12,569 nucleotides of DNA from an uncultured Clostridia bacterium (GCA_934255545.1 CAKQOE010000055.1:1-12569), one strand, 5' to 3'. Numbered from the stretch's first letter, positions 5,294 to 12,442 are shown. Made by a program: numbers and translations. Notes: generated by a model not told the origin, from the letters alone.

Positions 5294-6646
5294 TTATACG
5301 AGTTCGCCGAAAAGGCTGAATGTTTTTGCATCAGTTATCTTTATATCGACCATCTTTCCTGTAAGGTCTTCATCACTGTCAAAGTTTACAAGCTTAAACG
5401 TATCCGTCCTGCCCGAATAAGTTCCCTTTTCGCCGCGAGCGCTCTCGCCCTCGACAAGCACCTTTACTATCCTGTCCTGATAAAGGGCATTTTTTTCAGC
5501 GGTTATCTCATTTACAGCGTCAACGAGGCGTTCAAAACGCTCATGCTTCACGTCGTCAGGTATCTGGTCATCGTACTCTGCTGCAGGCGTTCCTGTTCTT
5601 ATGGAATACAGGAATGTGAACGCCGAGTCGTAGCGTACTTTTCTTACAAGATCAAGCGTTTCTTCAAAATCTTCTTCGGTCTCGCCGGGAAATCCTACTA
5701 TTATATCTGTCGTTATCGCTATATCAGGCACTGCAGCTCTTATCTTTTCCACGAGTGCGAGATAATCTTCTTTTGTATAGCGTCTGTTCATACGGCGCAG
5801 TGTTTCCGTGCTGCCTGACTGAACAGGGAGATGTATGTGTCTGCACAGCTTTTCGCAGTCAACGAACGCCTGTATGAGCCTGTCTGAAAGATCCTTTGGA
5901 TGTGATGTCATGAACCTTATGCGCTCAAGGCCGTCTATCGCGTTTATTTTTCTTATGAGCTCGGCAAAATCGCAGTCAAAATCACTGTTGTTTCCGTATG
6001 AGTTTACATTCTGACCGAGTAATGTCACTTCTTTTACTCCGTCAGCGACAAGCGCTGTTATTTCTGCAACTATGTCCTCCGGTGCGCGTGAGCGCTCGCG
6101 GCCTCTTGTGTACGGTACTATGCAGTATGTGCAGAAATTATTGCAGCCATTCATTATATTTACGAATGATTTGTGGCGGAACTTTCTGTGTACGGGAAGT
6201 CCTTCGATGATATGTTCCTGATTTTTATATACCGACATGACCTTTTCGCGTTTTGAAAGGCAGTCTGCCAGCAGCTGTGGGAAATCCTGTATGCTCATCG
6301 TTCCGAATATTATATCGACCCATGAGTATTTTGACTTGAGGCGCTTTATGATATGCTCCTGCTGCATCATGCAGCCGCATACTGCTATTACTGTGTCAGG
6401 ATGCTTTTCTTTTATTTTTTTTATAACGCCGAGCTGTCCGAAAAATCTGTTGTCTGCGTTTTCGCGTACGCTGCATGTGTTCATGACGATAACGTCAGCA
6501 TCATCGCGTACCGCATTTTCAATGTATCCGGCGTCTTCGAGCATTCCTGCTATAGTTTCTGAATCGTGCTCGTTCATCTGACAGCCGAATGTCTGTATAA
6601 AGTATGTTTTCCGGCTGTTTTTTATCTTATCTATTAATGAAGGCAT
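5294..6646 (-). CDS. miaB: tRNA-2-methylthio-N6-dimethylallyladenosine synthase MiaB
   Basis: A 450-residue radical-SAM methylthiotransferase that adds a methylthio group to i6A37 of tRNAs reading UNN codons (family knowledge). Domains in order: UPF0004 domain (about 13-130) with the three auxiliary-cluster cysteines Cys22 (TFGCQMN), Cys58 (NTCSVRE) and Cys92 (CGCMMQQ); radical SAM domain with CxxxCxxC at Cys168, Cys172 and Cys175, followed by IVPYTRGRERSR; conserved GQNVNSYG and HLPVQSGS; and a C-terminal TRAM domain (about 380-450). The NTCSVRENA and RGRERSR signatures favour MiaB over MtaB or RimO. Full length. AGGAGA sits five bases before the ATG. It is the first gene of an operon with asp23 and recG, driven by a strong sigma-A-type promoter. 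The usual clostridial partners mutS and mutL are not downstream. Confidence 0.97.
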   Translation of the reverse strand: MPSLIDKIKNSRKTYFIQTFGCQMNEHDSETIAGMLEDAGYIENAVRDDADVIVMNTCSVRENADNRFFGQLGVIKKIKEKHPDTVIAVCGCMMQQEHIIKRLKSKYSWVDIIFGTMSIQDFPQLLADCLSKREKVMSVYKNQEHIIEGLPVHRKFRHKSFVNIMNGCNNFCTYCIVPYTRGRERSRAPEDIVAEITALVADGVKEVTLLGQNVNSYGNNSDFDCDFAELIRKINAIDGLERIRFMTSHPKDLSDRLIQAFVDCEKLCRHIHLPVQSGSTETLRRMNRRYTKEDYLALVEKIRAAVPDIAITTDIIVGFPGETEEDFEETLDLVRKVRYDSAFTFLYSIRTGTPAAEYDDQIPDDVKHERFERLVDAVNEITAEKNALYQDRIVKVLVEGESARGEKGTYSGRTDTFKLVNFDSDEDLTGKMVDIKITDAKTFSLFGELV

Positions 6647-6684
6647 TTTCTTCTCCTGTTTTCAAGTGTTTATCCATCCTTACT

Positions 6685-6713
6685 ATTTTAATGGCGGCCT
6701 GCCGTCATGTCAA
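6685..6713 (-). promoter_or_regulatory. Sigma-A-type promoter of the miaB-asp23-recG operon
   Basis: On the minus strand a perfect -35 TTGACA (6708-6713) is followed by a 17-base spacer and the -10 TAAAAT (6685-6690, 5 of 6). It is 39 bases before the miaB ATG, leaving a leader of about 30 bases. The spacer contains a short dyad, CGGC-CT-GCCG (6695-6704 on plus). Confidence 0.8.
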
Positions 6714-6802
6714 ACAGTAATGTATACTTTATCGTAAGTACAGGATGCGGTATTGTGATCTGTTATGTCCATGAGGATTTTTATCTGCTGAAATATTTCT
6801 GA

Positions 6803-6815
6803 GTAAACAGTTTAC
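6803..6815. promoter_or_regulatory. Operator-like palindrome GTAAAC-A-GTTTAC
   Basis: A 13-bp perfect dyad (6-bp arms, one-base centre) in the spacer, 30 bases upstream of the predicted panC -35 box and about 90 bases upstream of the miaB promoter. Size and symmetry fit a dimeric helix-turn-helix regulator. No regulator gene is in the window, so the binder is unknown. Confidence 0.35.
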
Positions 6816-6845
6816 CATATCATCACATTTTACGCACATACTGCC

Positions 6846-6874
6846 TTTACATATCATATTATTTGACTTAAAAT
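6846..6874 (+). promoter_or_regulatory. Sigma-A-type promoter of panC
   Basis: -35 TTTACA (6846-6851, 5 of 6), 17-base spacer, -10 TAAAAT (6869-6874, 5 of 6). The predicted leader to the panC ATG is about 70 bases. The first copy of a 14-bp-spaced direct repeat overlaps the spacer and -10 box; the second lies over the expected transcription start. Confidence 0.65.
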
Positions 6875-6887
6875 ATTTGACGTAAAA
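6861..6887 (+). repeat. Tandem direct repeat over the panC promoter
   Basis: ATTTGACTTAAAA (6861-6873) and ATTTGACGTAAAA (6875-6887): 12 of 13 bases identical, offset 14 bp. It covers the -10 box and the expected start site. It may be a tandem operator for a transcription factor, or simply AT-rich duplication. Confidence 0.5.
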
Positions 6888-6952
6888 ATAATACAAGGCC
6901 ATTCGGACGGTATTAGTAAAGAACAAACCGTACCGGGAATTTGGAGGACAAA

Positions 6953-7813
6953 ATGTCAGATAAGATCAGAATCATCTCAAACCCTGCTGAAGTACAGGCG
7001 ATCGCTAAGGAATGGAAAAAGGAAGGCCTCACTGTAGGCGTGGTCCCTACTATGGGATACCTTCACGACGGTCACAGAAGCCTTATACACAGATCATGCA
7101 CTGAAAACGACCGTACTGTTGTCAGCATATTTGTAAATCCTATACAGTTCGGACCTGCTGAGGACCTCGCTACTTATCCGCGCGACCTCGAGGCTGACTC
7201 TGCGCTGTGCGCTTCAGAGGGTGTTGATATCATATTCCATCCGGAGCCTTCAGATATGTATGCCGATGACTTCTGCACTCACGTTGAGGTAGATGATATA
7301 ACTCACGTTCTTTGCGGAAAGACTCGTCCTACTCATTTCAGAGGCGTCACTACAGTAGTTTCAAAGCTCTTCAACATATCAAAGGCTGACCGCGCTTACT
7401 TCGGAGAAAAAGACGCTCAGCAGCTCGCAGTCATCAGAAGGATGGTAAGAGATCTCAATATAGATATCGAGATATGCGGCTGCCCTATCGTGCGCGAACC
7501 GGACGGTCTTGCAAAGAGCTCAAGAAATAAGTACCTCAGTCCTGAAGAACGTCAGGCAGCTCTCGTCCTCAGCCGTTCGCTCAATATAGGACACGGTATG
7601 CTCGACGCAGGTGAAAGAAACGCTTCAAAGATACGCCATGCTATCGTAGATGAGATAAATAAGGAGCCTATGGCTGAGATAGATTATGTTTCTATCGTTG
7701 ACTCGCTTACTCTTAAGGACGTGGAAGGCGATATAACTGCGCCGGTACTCGTAGCTATGGCTGTAAAGATCGGATCTACGCGCCTCATAGATAATTTCTC
7801 TTTTGAAGCTTAA
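6953..7813 (+). CDS. panC: Pantothenate synthetase (pantoate--beta-alanine ligase)
   Basis: A 286-residue cytosolic enzyme condensing pantoate and beta-alanine with ATP to form pantothenate (vitamin B5), the precursor for CoA (family knowledge). Visible motifs: PTMGYLHDGHRSL with the HIGH-like His38 and His41; SIFVNPIQFGPAEDLATYPR; KTRPTHFRGVTTVVSKLFNI; AYFGEKDAQQL; and KSSRN with the KMSKS-like loop. Length is typical. The ATG at 6953 was preferred to an in-frame TTG at 6941 because GGAGG (6943-6947) is five bases before it; the TTG overlaps that site. panB and panD are not adjacent, so the gene stands alone, divergent from miaB and convergent with feoAB. The stop codon lies in a GAAGCTT-A-AAGCTTC palindrome (7805-7819), followed by a strong terminator. 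Confidence 0.97.
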   Translation: MSDKIRIISNPAEVQAIAKEWKKEGLTVGVVPTMGYLHDGHRSLIHRSCTENDRTVVSIFVNPIQFGPAEDLATYPRDLEADSALCASEGVDIIFHPEPSDMYADDFCTHVEVDDITHVLCGKTRPTHFRGVTTVVSKLFNISKADRAYFGEKDAQQLAVIRRMVRDLNIDIEICGCPIVREPDGLAKSSRNKYLSPEERQAALVLSRSLNIGHGMLDAGERNASKIRHAIVDEINKEPMAEIDYVSIVDSLTLKDVEGDITAPVLVAMAVKIGSTRLIDNFSFEA

Positions 7814-7848
7814 AGCTTCGGTGCTGCAGTGATCGATAAGATCAAGTT

Positions 7849-7893
7849 AAAAAAGGGTGCGGATCACTTTTTAAGCGGTCCGCGCCCTTTTTT
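7849..7893. terminator. Bidirectional terminator between panC and feoAB
   Basis: A 15-bp stem, AAAAAAGGGTGCGGA (7849-7863) with TCCGCGCCCTTTTTT (7879-7893), one G-T pair, 15-base loop. It gives a GC-rich hairpin with a T6 tail on either strand. It lies 35 bases past the panC stop and about 43 bases past the feoAB stop. Confidence 0.92.
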
Positions 7894-7935
7894 ATCGGAT
7901 ATTTATCGTCGTATTTTATGTTTATCTGTCGGTCA

Positions 7936-10296
7936 TTACATTACCATACCGATGATGTGGACGACGGCTGCAGCGACCCATGCGAGGACGCACTGCCATA
8001 CTACTATGCCTGCGGCCCATTTGCCGCCGAGCTCGCGCTTTACTGACGCGATGGCTGCTACGCACGGTGTATAAAGCAGGCTGAATACAAGCAGAGATGC
8101 TGCTGAAAGCGGTGTTATTACAGATGTTATGCTGCCTCCGAAAAGAACGCCGAGCGTAGATACTACGCTTTCCTTTGCCATAAATCCGCTTATAAGCGCC
8201 GTACATATCCTCCAGTCGCCAAGCCCTATCGGCGCAAAGATCGGCACGAGAAGTCCGGCTACGCCTGCAAGTATGCTCTCAGATGAATCGCTGACCATAT
8301 TGAAATGGATATCGAAGCTCTGCAGGAACCATACGACCATAGTCGCTATGAGTATTACGGAAAACGCTCTCTGCAGGAAGTCCTTTGCCTTCTCCCACAG
8401 AAGCTGTGCGACATTTTTTGCGCCCGGCATCCTGTAGTTTGGAAGCTCCATGACGAACGGCACCGGCTCGCCCTTAAACAGCGCACCTCTGTATAAAAAT
8501 GCGGCGAGTATGCCTACCAATATGCCGAGTATGTAAAGTCCTGCCATTATGAACCCGCCATGCCCCGGGAAAAACGCGCTTACAAAGAACGAGTATATAG
8601 GGAGCTTCGCTGTGCAGCTCATAAACGGTGTAAGAAGTATCGTCATCTTACGGTCGCGCTCGCTGGTGAGCGTCCTTGTAGCCATTACCGCCGGAACTGT
8701 ACATCCAAATCCTATGAGCATAGGAACTATGCTTCGTCCGGAAAGGCCTATCTTACGCAGCAGCTTGTCCATCATGAAGGCGACTCTTGCTATATAGCCG
8801 CTGTCTTCCATAAGCGACAAGAAGAAGAAAAGCGTGACTATTATAGGCAGGAAGCTGAGCACGCTGCCTACTCCTGTAAATATACCGTCTGTAACAAGGC
8901 TGTGTATGGCGCTGTTTACGCCTGCGGCCGTCATGGCAGCGTCAGCTGCTGCTGCAAGCTTGTCTATGCCCCATGCAAGTATGTTCTGCAGCCATGCTCC
9001 TATGACATTGAACGTCAGGTAAAATACGAGGACCATTATTGCTAAAAAGCAAGGTATCGCTGTGTATTTGCCTGTAAGCACGCGGTCGATCCTTTCACTT
9101 CTTATGCGCTCGCGGCTCTCTTTAGGCTTTATTACTGTCTGGCTGCACAGGCGCTCTATGAAGTCAAAACGCATATCCGCTATGGCAGCGTTTCTGTCAA
9201 GACCTCTTTCCTTTTCCATCTGCTGGACTATATGCTCAAGCATTTCAAGCTCATTCTGATCGAGCTTCAGCAGATCGAGTATGATAGTATCGCCTTCTAT
9301 GGCCTTTGAGGCCGCGAATCTTACAGGTATGTCAGCCATTTCTGCATGATCCTCTATAAGATGCTCTACAGCGTGTATGCAGCGATGTACCGAACCGTCA
9401 TGGTCTTCTTTTTCACAGAGATCCTGCTGTACCGGTCTTTCCTGGTATTTGGCTATATGGATGGCATGTCTTACTACCTCATCTACGCCTTCGTTTTTTG
9501 CAGCTGATATAGGTATGACAGGAACTCCTAAAAGCGATTCCATAGCGTTCACGTCTATAGATCCCTGATTTCCTATCACTTCGTCCATCATGTTAAGAGC
9601 TACTACCATAGGAACGTCCATTTCAAGAAGCTGCATCGTCAGATACAGGTTTCGCTCTATATTGGTCGCATCAACTATATTTATGATTGCTTTTGGGTGC
9701 TCGTTCAGTACGAAATTACGAGATACTATCTCTTCACTGCTGTACGGCGACATGGAATATATGCCCGGAAGGTCGGTTATAAGTGTTTCGGGATGGCCTT
9801 TTATGGAGCCGTCTTTTCTGTCTACCGTTACGCCCGGGAAATTGCCTACGTGCTGGTTTGCGCCCGTAAGCTGATTGAAGAGCGTCGTTTTTCCGCAGTT
9901 CTGGTTTCCTACGAGCGCATATGTGAGCTTTGTGCCCTCTGGGAGCGGATCTTCATCTTCTTTTGAATGATATCTTTCGCCTTCTTCGCCGAAGCCCGGA
10001 TGGTCTATTTCGCGCTTTTCTATCTCCCAGTCAGGAACATGTGCATGATGCGTATGCGGATGTTCTATCTCCTCTATCTCTATCTGATCAGCCTCAGCAA
10101 GACGGAGCGTGAGTTCGTACCCGTGTATGCGGATCTCAACGGGATCGCCCATAGGGGCGAATTTAACTACAGTTACTTCGGCGCCCGGAATGACGCCCAT
10201 GTCAAGGAAATGCTGACGCAGAGCGCCACTTCCTCCCACAGTCTTTATGACTGCGCTCTTTCCGATTTCAAGATCTTTAAGTGTCATTTTTACCAT
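7936..10296 (-). CDS. feoB: Ferrous iron transport protein, FeoA-FeoB fusion
   Basis: This encodes 786 residues. Residues about 1-74 are a FeoA (SH3-like) domain (MTLKDLEIGKSAVIKTVGGSG, RQHFLDMGVIPGAEVTVV, PVEIRIHGYELTLR). Residues 75-121 are a His- and acid-rich linker. Residues about 122-300 are the FeoB G domain: G1 GNQNCGKT (130-137), G2 GNFPGVTVD, G3 DLPGIYS, G4 NMMDE, G5 ISAAK. A helical regulatory domain follows, then about 380-786 holds the polytopic membrane part with the two Gate-type regions (GCTVPAVMATRTL through PFMSCTAKLPIY, and LLYTPCVAAIASVKRE). FeoB drives Fe2+ uptake across the inner membrane, gated by GTP; FeoA normally binds it as a separate protein. FeoA-FeoB fusions are known. 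No feoC is visible. The start at 10296 keeps the full FeoA domain; an alternative ATG lies at 10287, and the ribosome binding site is weak for both. Confidence 0.96.
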   Translation of the reverse strand: MVKMTLKDLEIGKSAVIKTVGGSGALRQHFLDMGVIPGAEVTVVKFAPMGDPVEIRIHGYELTLRLAEADQIEIEEIEHPHTHHAHVPDWEIEKREIDHPGFGEEGERYHSKEDEDPLPEGTKLTYALVGNQNCGKTTLFNQLTGANQHVGNFPGVTVDRKDGSIKGHPETLITDLPGIYSMSPYSSEEIVSRNFVLNEHPKAIINIVDATNIERNLYLTMQLLEMDVPMVVALNMMDEVIGNQGSIDVNAMESLLGVPVIPISAAKNEGVDEVVRHAIHIAKYQERPVQQDLCEKEDHDGSVHRCIHAVEHLIEDHAEMADIPVRFAASKAIEGDTIILDLLKLDQNELEMLEHIVQQMEKERGLDRNAAIADMRFDFIERLCSQTVIKPKESRERIRSERIDRVLTGKYTAIPCFLAIMVLVFYLTFNVIGAWLQNILAWGIDKLAAAADAAMTAAGVNSAIHSLVTDGIFTGVGSVLSFLPIIVTLFFFLSLMEDSGYIARVAFMMDKLLRKIGLSGRSIVPMLIGFGCTVPAVMATRTLTSERDRKMTILLTPFMSCTAKLPIYSFFVSAFFPGHGGFIMAGLYILGILVGILAAFLYRGALFKGEPVPFVMELPNYRMPGAKNVAQLLWEKAKDFLQRAFSVILIATMVVWFLQSFDIHFNMVSDSSESILAGVAGLLVPIFAPIGLGDWRICTALISGFMAKESVVSTLGVLFGGSITSVITPLSAASLLVFSLLYTPCVAAIASVKRELGGKWAAGIVVWQCVLAWVAAAVVHIIGMVM
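9934..10074 (-). other. His/acid-rich linker between FeoA and FeoB domains
   Basis: Residues 75-121 of the fusion carry seven His (79, 81, 83, 84, 86, 99, 110), five of them within the run EHPHTHHAHVPDW, and about seventeen Asp/Glu. The DNA at 10063-10087 is a GATAGA-like microrepeat. The composition would suit weak transition-metal binding; this is inference. Confidence 0.7.
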
Positions 10297-10339
10297 TTAC
10301 CGCCCGTATCACACGGCGCGGTCCTCATATTATTACCAC

Positions 10340-10421
10340 AAAAAAGCGCCCCGCGCATGCAGCCGCCGCGATGCCGGTACTATGTAACAGACCGGCCGGC
10401 TGCGCCGTCCGTGGGACGCTT
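10340..10421 (-). terminator. Attenuator-like terminator in the feoAB leader
   Basis: On the minus strand AAGCGTCCC (10413-10421) can pair with GGGGCGCTT (10344-10352), a 9-bp stem with one G-U pair, directly followed by a T-run (six T, 10340-10345). Inside sit GCAGCCG/CGGCTGC (10397-10403 with 10359-10365) and GCCGGT/ACCGGC (10391-10396 with 10373-10378). The 5' arm can instead join a hairpin CGTCC-CAC-GGACG (10406-10418), which would break the terminator base. It lies between a predicted promoter and the feoAB start, 43 bases upstream of the ATG, so it would act inside the leader. It may also stop read-through from the MATE gene. Confidence 0.65.
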
Positions 10422-10436
10422 CGCTTTCACTATCCT

Positions 10437-10465
10437 ATTTTAACAATCAGCTCAGTATTTTTCAA
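10437..10465 (-). promoter_or_regulatory. Sigma-A-type promoter of feoAB
   Basis: On the minus strand -35 TTGAAA (10460-10465), 17-base spacer ending in TGT, -10 TAAAAT (10437-10442): an extended -10 promoter. The start would be near 10430, giving a leader of about 134 bases that contains the terminator-like fold. Confidence 0.75.
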
Positions 10466-10469
10466 TACT
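10454..10469. promoter_or_regulatory. Dyad overlapping the feoAB -35 box, possible operator
   Basis: AGTATT-TTTC-AATACT on plus (AGTATT-GAAA-AATACT on minus): 6-bp perfect arms around four bases, with the -35 TTGAAA inside. A repressor bound here would block RNA polymerase. It does not match the usual Fur box, and the factor is unknown. An adjacent CGCGCG-GTGA-CGCGCG hairpin (10470-10485) and CAGC/GCTG outer arms make a compact foldable block. Confidence 0.4.
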
Positions 10470-10510
10470 CGCGCGGTGACGCGCGCTGCTGTGAACACAT
10501 TTTTTGCGTA

Positions 10511-11872
10511 TTATTTATTATGCATTATTCCCGGTGATCCTAACGATACGTGAGCTTTAAGAAATTGTCTGTAAAAAAATACGCCAAGCAGTGTCGTTAT
10601 AATTTCCGTCACCGGAAAAACGAGCCAGAACGTATGCAGGCCGAACTGCGCGAACAGATATCCGAGCGGTACGAAAAGGAATACGGTCCTCACTATCGTA
10701 AGCGCTGAGCTTCTGACGGCATAGCCTATGGCCTGGAAAAATACAGGAAATATCTGGGCCGCTACCATCGGCACAAAACTCAGGCCTATCCATCTGAATC
10801 CGTATATGCCTATGGATATAACGTCAGGATCCTTTGAAAATACAGAAAGCATAGGTCCCGGCAGGAATTCAAAGCAGAGAGTCCCCAGAAACATGAGCGC
10901 TGCACCCGATATCATGGAATCTCTGACTGTCAGCCGGCACCTGTCTATATCATGCGCTGCGTAGTTGAAGCTTATGACCGGAACCATACATGTCTGAAGC
11001 GCTCCGAGCGGTATGAAAAAGAACGTCTGCCATTTGTAGTAAAGACCGAGAGCTGTGACTGCCTGGTCTGAAAAGCCTTTTAATATCAGATTCAGGCCAA
11101 GTATATAAAATGTATATGTTGACTGCATGACTATGTTTGGCAGTCCCATCCTGTATATCATTTTTATATCCTTGCAGTACGAGCCCGGCGCAGGCGGTCT
11201 TCTGAATGCTTTCCACACGACTACGAGGGCTGCGATCATCTGTCCTGTGACGGTCGCTATGGCTGCGCCTGCGATGCCGAGCTCCGGAAAAGGTCCGAGC
11301 CCGAATATGAGCAATGGGTCGAGGACGCAGTTTGTGATCGCTCCCGCGATCTGAGCCGCCATAGGCGTTTTCATGTCTCCGCGAGCCTGAAGTATCTTGC
11401 TCCACACGCCTTCAGTGAATATACCGATGCTGAATACGCATACTATGCGTCCGTATACGACAACGTCGTTTATGACGTCAGCTGAATCGGTAGACATGCG
11501 GGCGTACGCCGGCATGGCGAAATAGAATACGGCTGCGAACGCTACCCACATTATAACGGCGAGCGGAGTGCCTATACCTGCTATTTCTTCTGCTTTTTTG
11601 TCGTTTTTTACTCCGAAATAGTACGCCATACATGTGTTTATGCCTACGCCTGTGCCGACTCCGAATGCTATCATGAGCAGCTGTACGGGATATATCACAG
11701 AAAGCGCTGTCAGGCCTGTTCCTGAGTAGTTTCCTATGAAAAAGCTGTCAACTATGTTGTAAAGAGCCTGAATAAGCTGCGCCAGCATTACCGGAGGCGC
11801 TATTTTCAAAAGTATCTTTCCTATTTTTTCAGTACCATAGAAATGTTCAGTGTATTCTTCATCAGTGATCAT
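10511..11872 (-). CDS. MATE-family efflux transporter
   Basis: A 453-residue polytopic membrane protein of the multidrug and toxic compound extrusion family, with about 12 hydrophobic segments in two halves. Signatures: KIAPPVMLAQLIQALYNIVDSFFIGNY near the N-terminus; VIYPVQLLMIAFGVGTGVGINT; QARGDMKTPM before the sixth segment; LDPLLIFGLG; and in the second half GLPNIVMQSTYTF and FFQAIGYAVRSS. MATE proteins export drugs or metabolites with Na+ or H+ influx; the substrate cannot be told from sequence. The ATG at 11872 was chosen because GGAG lies nine bases upstream; an upstream in-frame TTG overlaps that region. It begins 36 bases after the pgsA stop, so the two genes are probably cotranscribed, although there is no functional reason for the pairing. 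No clean terminator follows before the feoAB promoter. Confidence 0.93.
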   Translation of the reverse strand: MITDEEYTEHFYGTEKIGKILLKIAPPVMLAQLIQALYNIVDSFFIGNYSGTGLTALSVIYPVQLLMIAFGVGTGVGINTCMAYYFGVKNDKKAEEIAGIGTPLAVIMWVAFAAVFYFAMPAYARMSTDSADVINDVVVYGRIVCVFSIGIFTEGVWSKILQARGDMKTPMAAQIAGAITNCVLDPLLIFGLGPFPELGIAGAAIATVTGQMIAALVVVWKAFRRPPAPGSYCKDIKMIYRMGLPNIVMQSTYTFYILGLNLILKGFSDQAVTALGLYYKWQTFFFIPLGALQTCMVPVISFNYAAHDIDRCRLTVRDSMISGAALMFLGTLCFEFLPGPMLSVFSKDPDVISIGIYGFRWIGLSFVPMVAAQIFPVFFQAIGYAVRSSALTIVRTVFLFVPLGYLFAQFGLHTFWLVFPVTEIITTLLGVFFYRQFLKAHVSLGSPGIMHNK

Positions 11873-11908
11873 TATCAACAGCTCCTTGATATCTTACTTT
11901 TAGTTACA

Positions 11909-12442
11909 TTACATATCTGTAAATAAAGATCTGCTCTTCCATATGTACTCTATTCCTGAGTATATCGTCATGATGACGGCTATCCAGAGCATTATAGTCG
12001 CAAACGGGAATCCTGCAGCTTCAAACGGCCAGTTTCCTATAAGAAGGAATATGATCGCTATCATCTGTGTCACTGTCTTTATCTTTCCTGACCATGCTGC
12101 GGCTATGACTACGCCTTCGCTTGCTGCTACGGCGCGCAGGCCTGTTATCGCAAACTCTCTTGCAAGGATGACTATGACCATCCATGCCGGAACTACTGCT
12201 GTCTGCACCATGCATACGAGCGCTGATGTTACGAGAAGCTTGTCCGCGAGCGGATCCATTATCTTGCCGTAGTTAGTGACTAAGTTATACTTTCTTGCAA
12301 GATGCCCATCAAGGAAATCAGTGAAAGAAGCCACGATAAAAACAGCCGCTGATATCCAGCCGTTTCCTGTACAGAGATATATGATTATAAATACCGGAAC
12401 CAGTATCATTCTCATTGTTGTCAGTTTGTTAGGTAAATTCAT
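11909..12442 (-). CDS. pgsA: CDP-diacylglycerol--glycerol-3-phosphate 3-phosphatidyltransferase
   Basis: A 177-residue integral membrane enzyme that makes phosphatidylglycerophosphate from CDP-diacylglycerol and glycerol-3-phosphate, the committed step to phosphatidylglycerol and cardiolipin (family knowledge). The CDP-alcohol phosphotransferase motif is complete: Asp42, Asp45-Gly46, Ala49-Arg50, Gly59, Asp63, Asp67. The N-terminus MNLPNKLTTMRMILVP is the family opening, and four to five hydrophobic segments follow. The ATG at 12442 was chosen over an in-frame GTG at 12451, since GAGGG lies eight bases upstream and overlaps that GTG. In Firmicutes pgsA is usually followed by cinA and recA and preceded by rimO; here the downstream gene is a MATE exporter, and what lies upstream is outside the window. 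Confidence 0.96.
   Translation of the reverse strand: MNLPNKLTTMRMILVPVFIIIYLCTGNGWISAAVFIVASFTDFLDGHLARKYNLVTNYGKIMDPLADKLLVTSALVCMVQTAVVPAWMVIVILAREFAITGLRAVAASEGVVIAAAWSGKIKTVTQMIAIIFLLIGNWPFEAAGFPFATIMLWIAVIMTIYSGIEYIWKSRSLFTDM

Larger units (their letters stand above)
6647..6952. other. Divergent regulatory region between miaB and panC (306 bases, no gene)
   Basis: This AT-rich spacer holds the miaB promoter, a 13-bp palindrome at 6803-6815, the panC promoter and a tandem direct repeat at 6861-6887. The panC leader also contains small alternative pairings (ACGGT at 6907-6911 with ACCGT at 6927-6931, or CGGTA at 6908-6912 with TACCG at 6931-6935). I see no RNA gene. A 65-codon minus-strand open frame (6729-6926) lacks a ribosome binding site and is not supported. 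Confidence 0.6.

Noticed and set aside
5150..5818. 222-codon plus-strand open frame
   Set aside because: It is antisense to miaB and asp23, whose protein motifs are unambiguous. It has no ribosome binding site and no recognisable domain.
6729..6926. 65-codon minus-strand open frame between miaB and panC
   Set aside because: No ribosome binding site. It overlaps the panC promoter and repeats, and its composition is unlike a conserved protein.
8560..9045. 161-codon plus-strand open frame
   Set aside because: Antisense to the FeoB membrane domain. It is rich in Cys, Tyr, Arg and His in the way of a complementary-strand shadow.
10340..10421. Known riboswitch classes for the feoAB leader (cyclic-di-GMP, cobalamin, fluoride, NiCo type)
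   Set aside because: I could not match the conserved core sequences of any of these to the leader on either strand, so no class name is given.
10448..10491. Hairpins downstream of the MATE gene as its terminator
   Set aside because: CGCGCG-TCAC-CGCGCG and AGTATT-GAAA-AATACT (minus) are not followed by a T-run, and they overlap the feoAB promoter. A regulatory role is a better fit.
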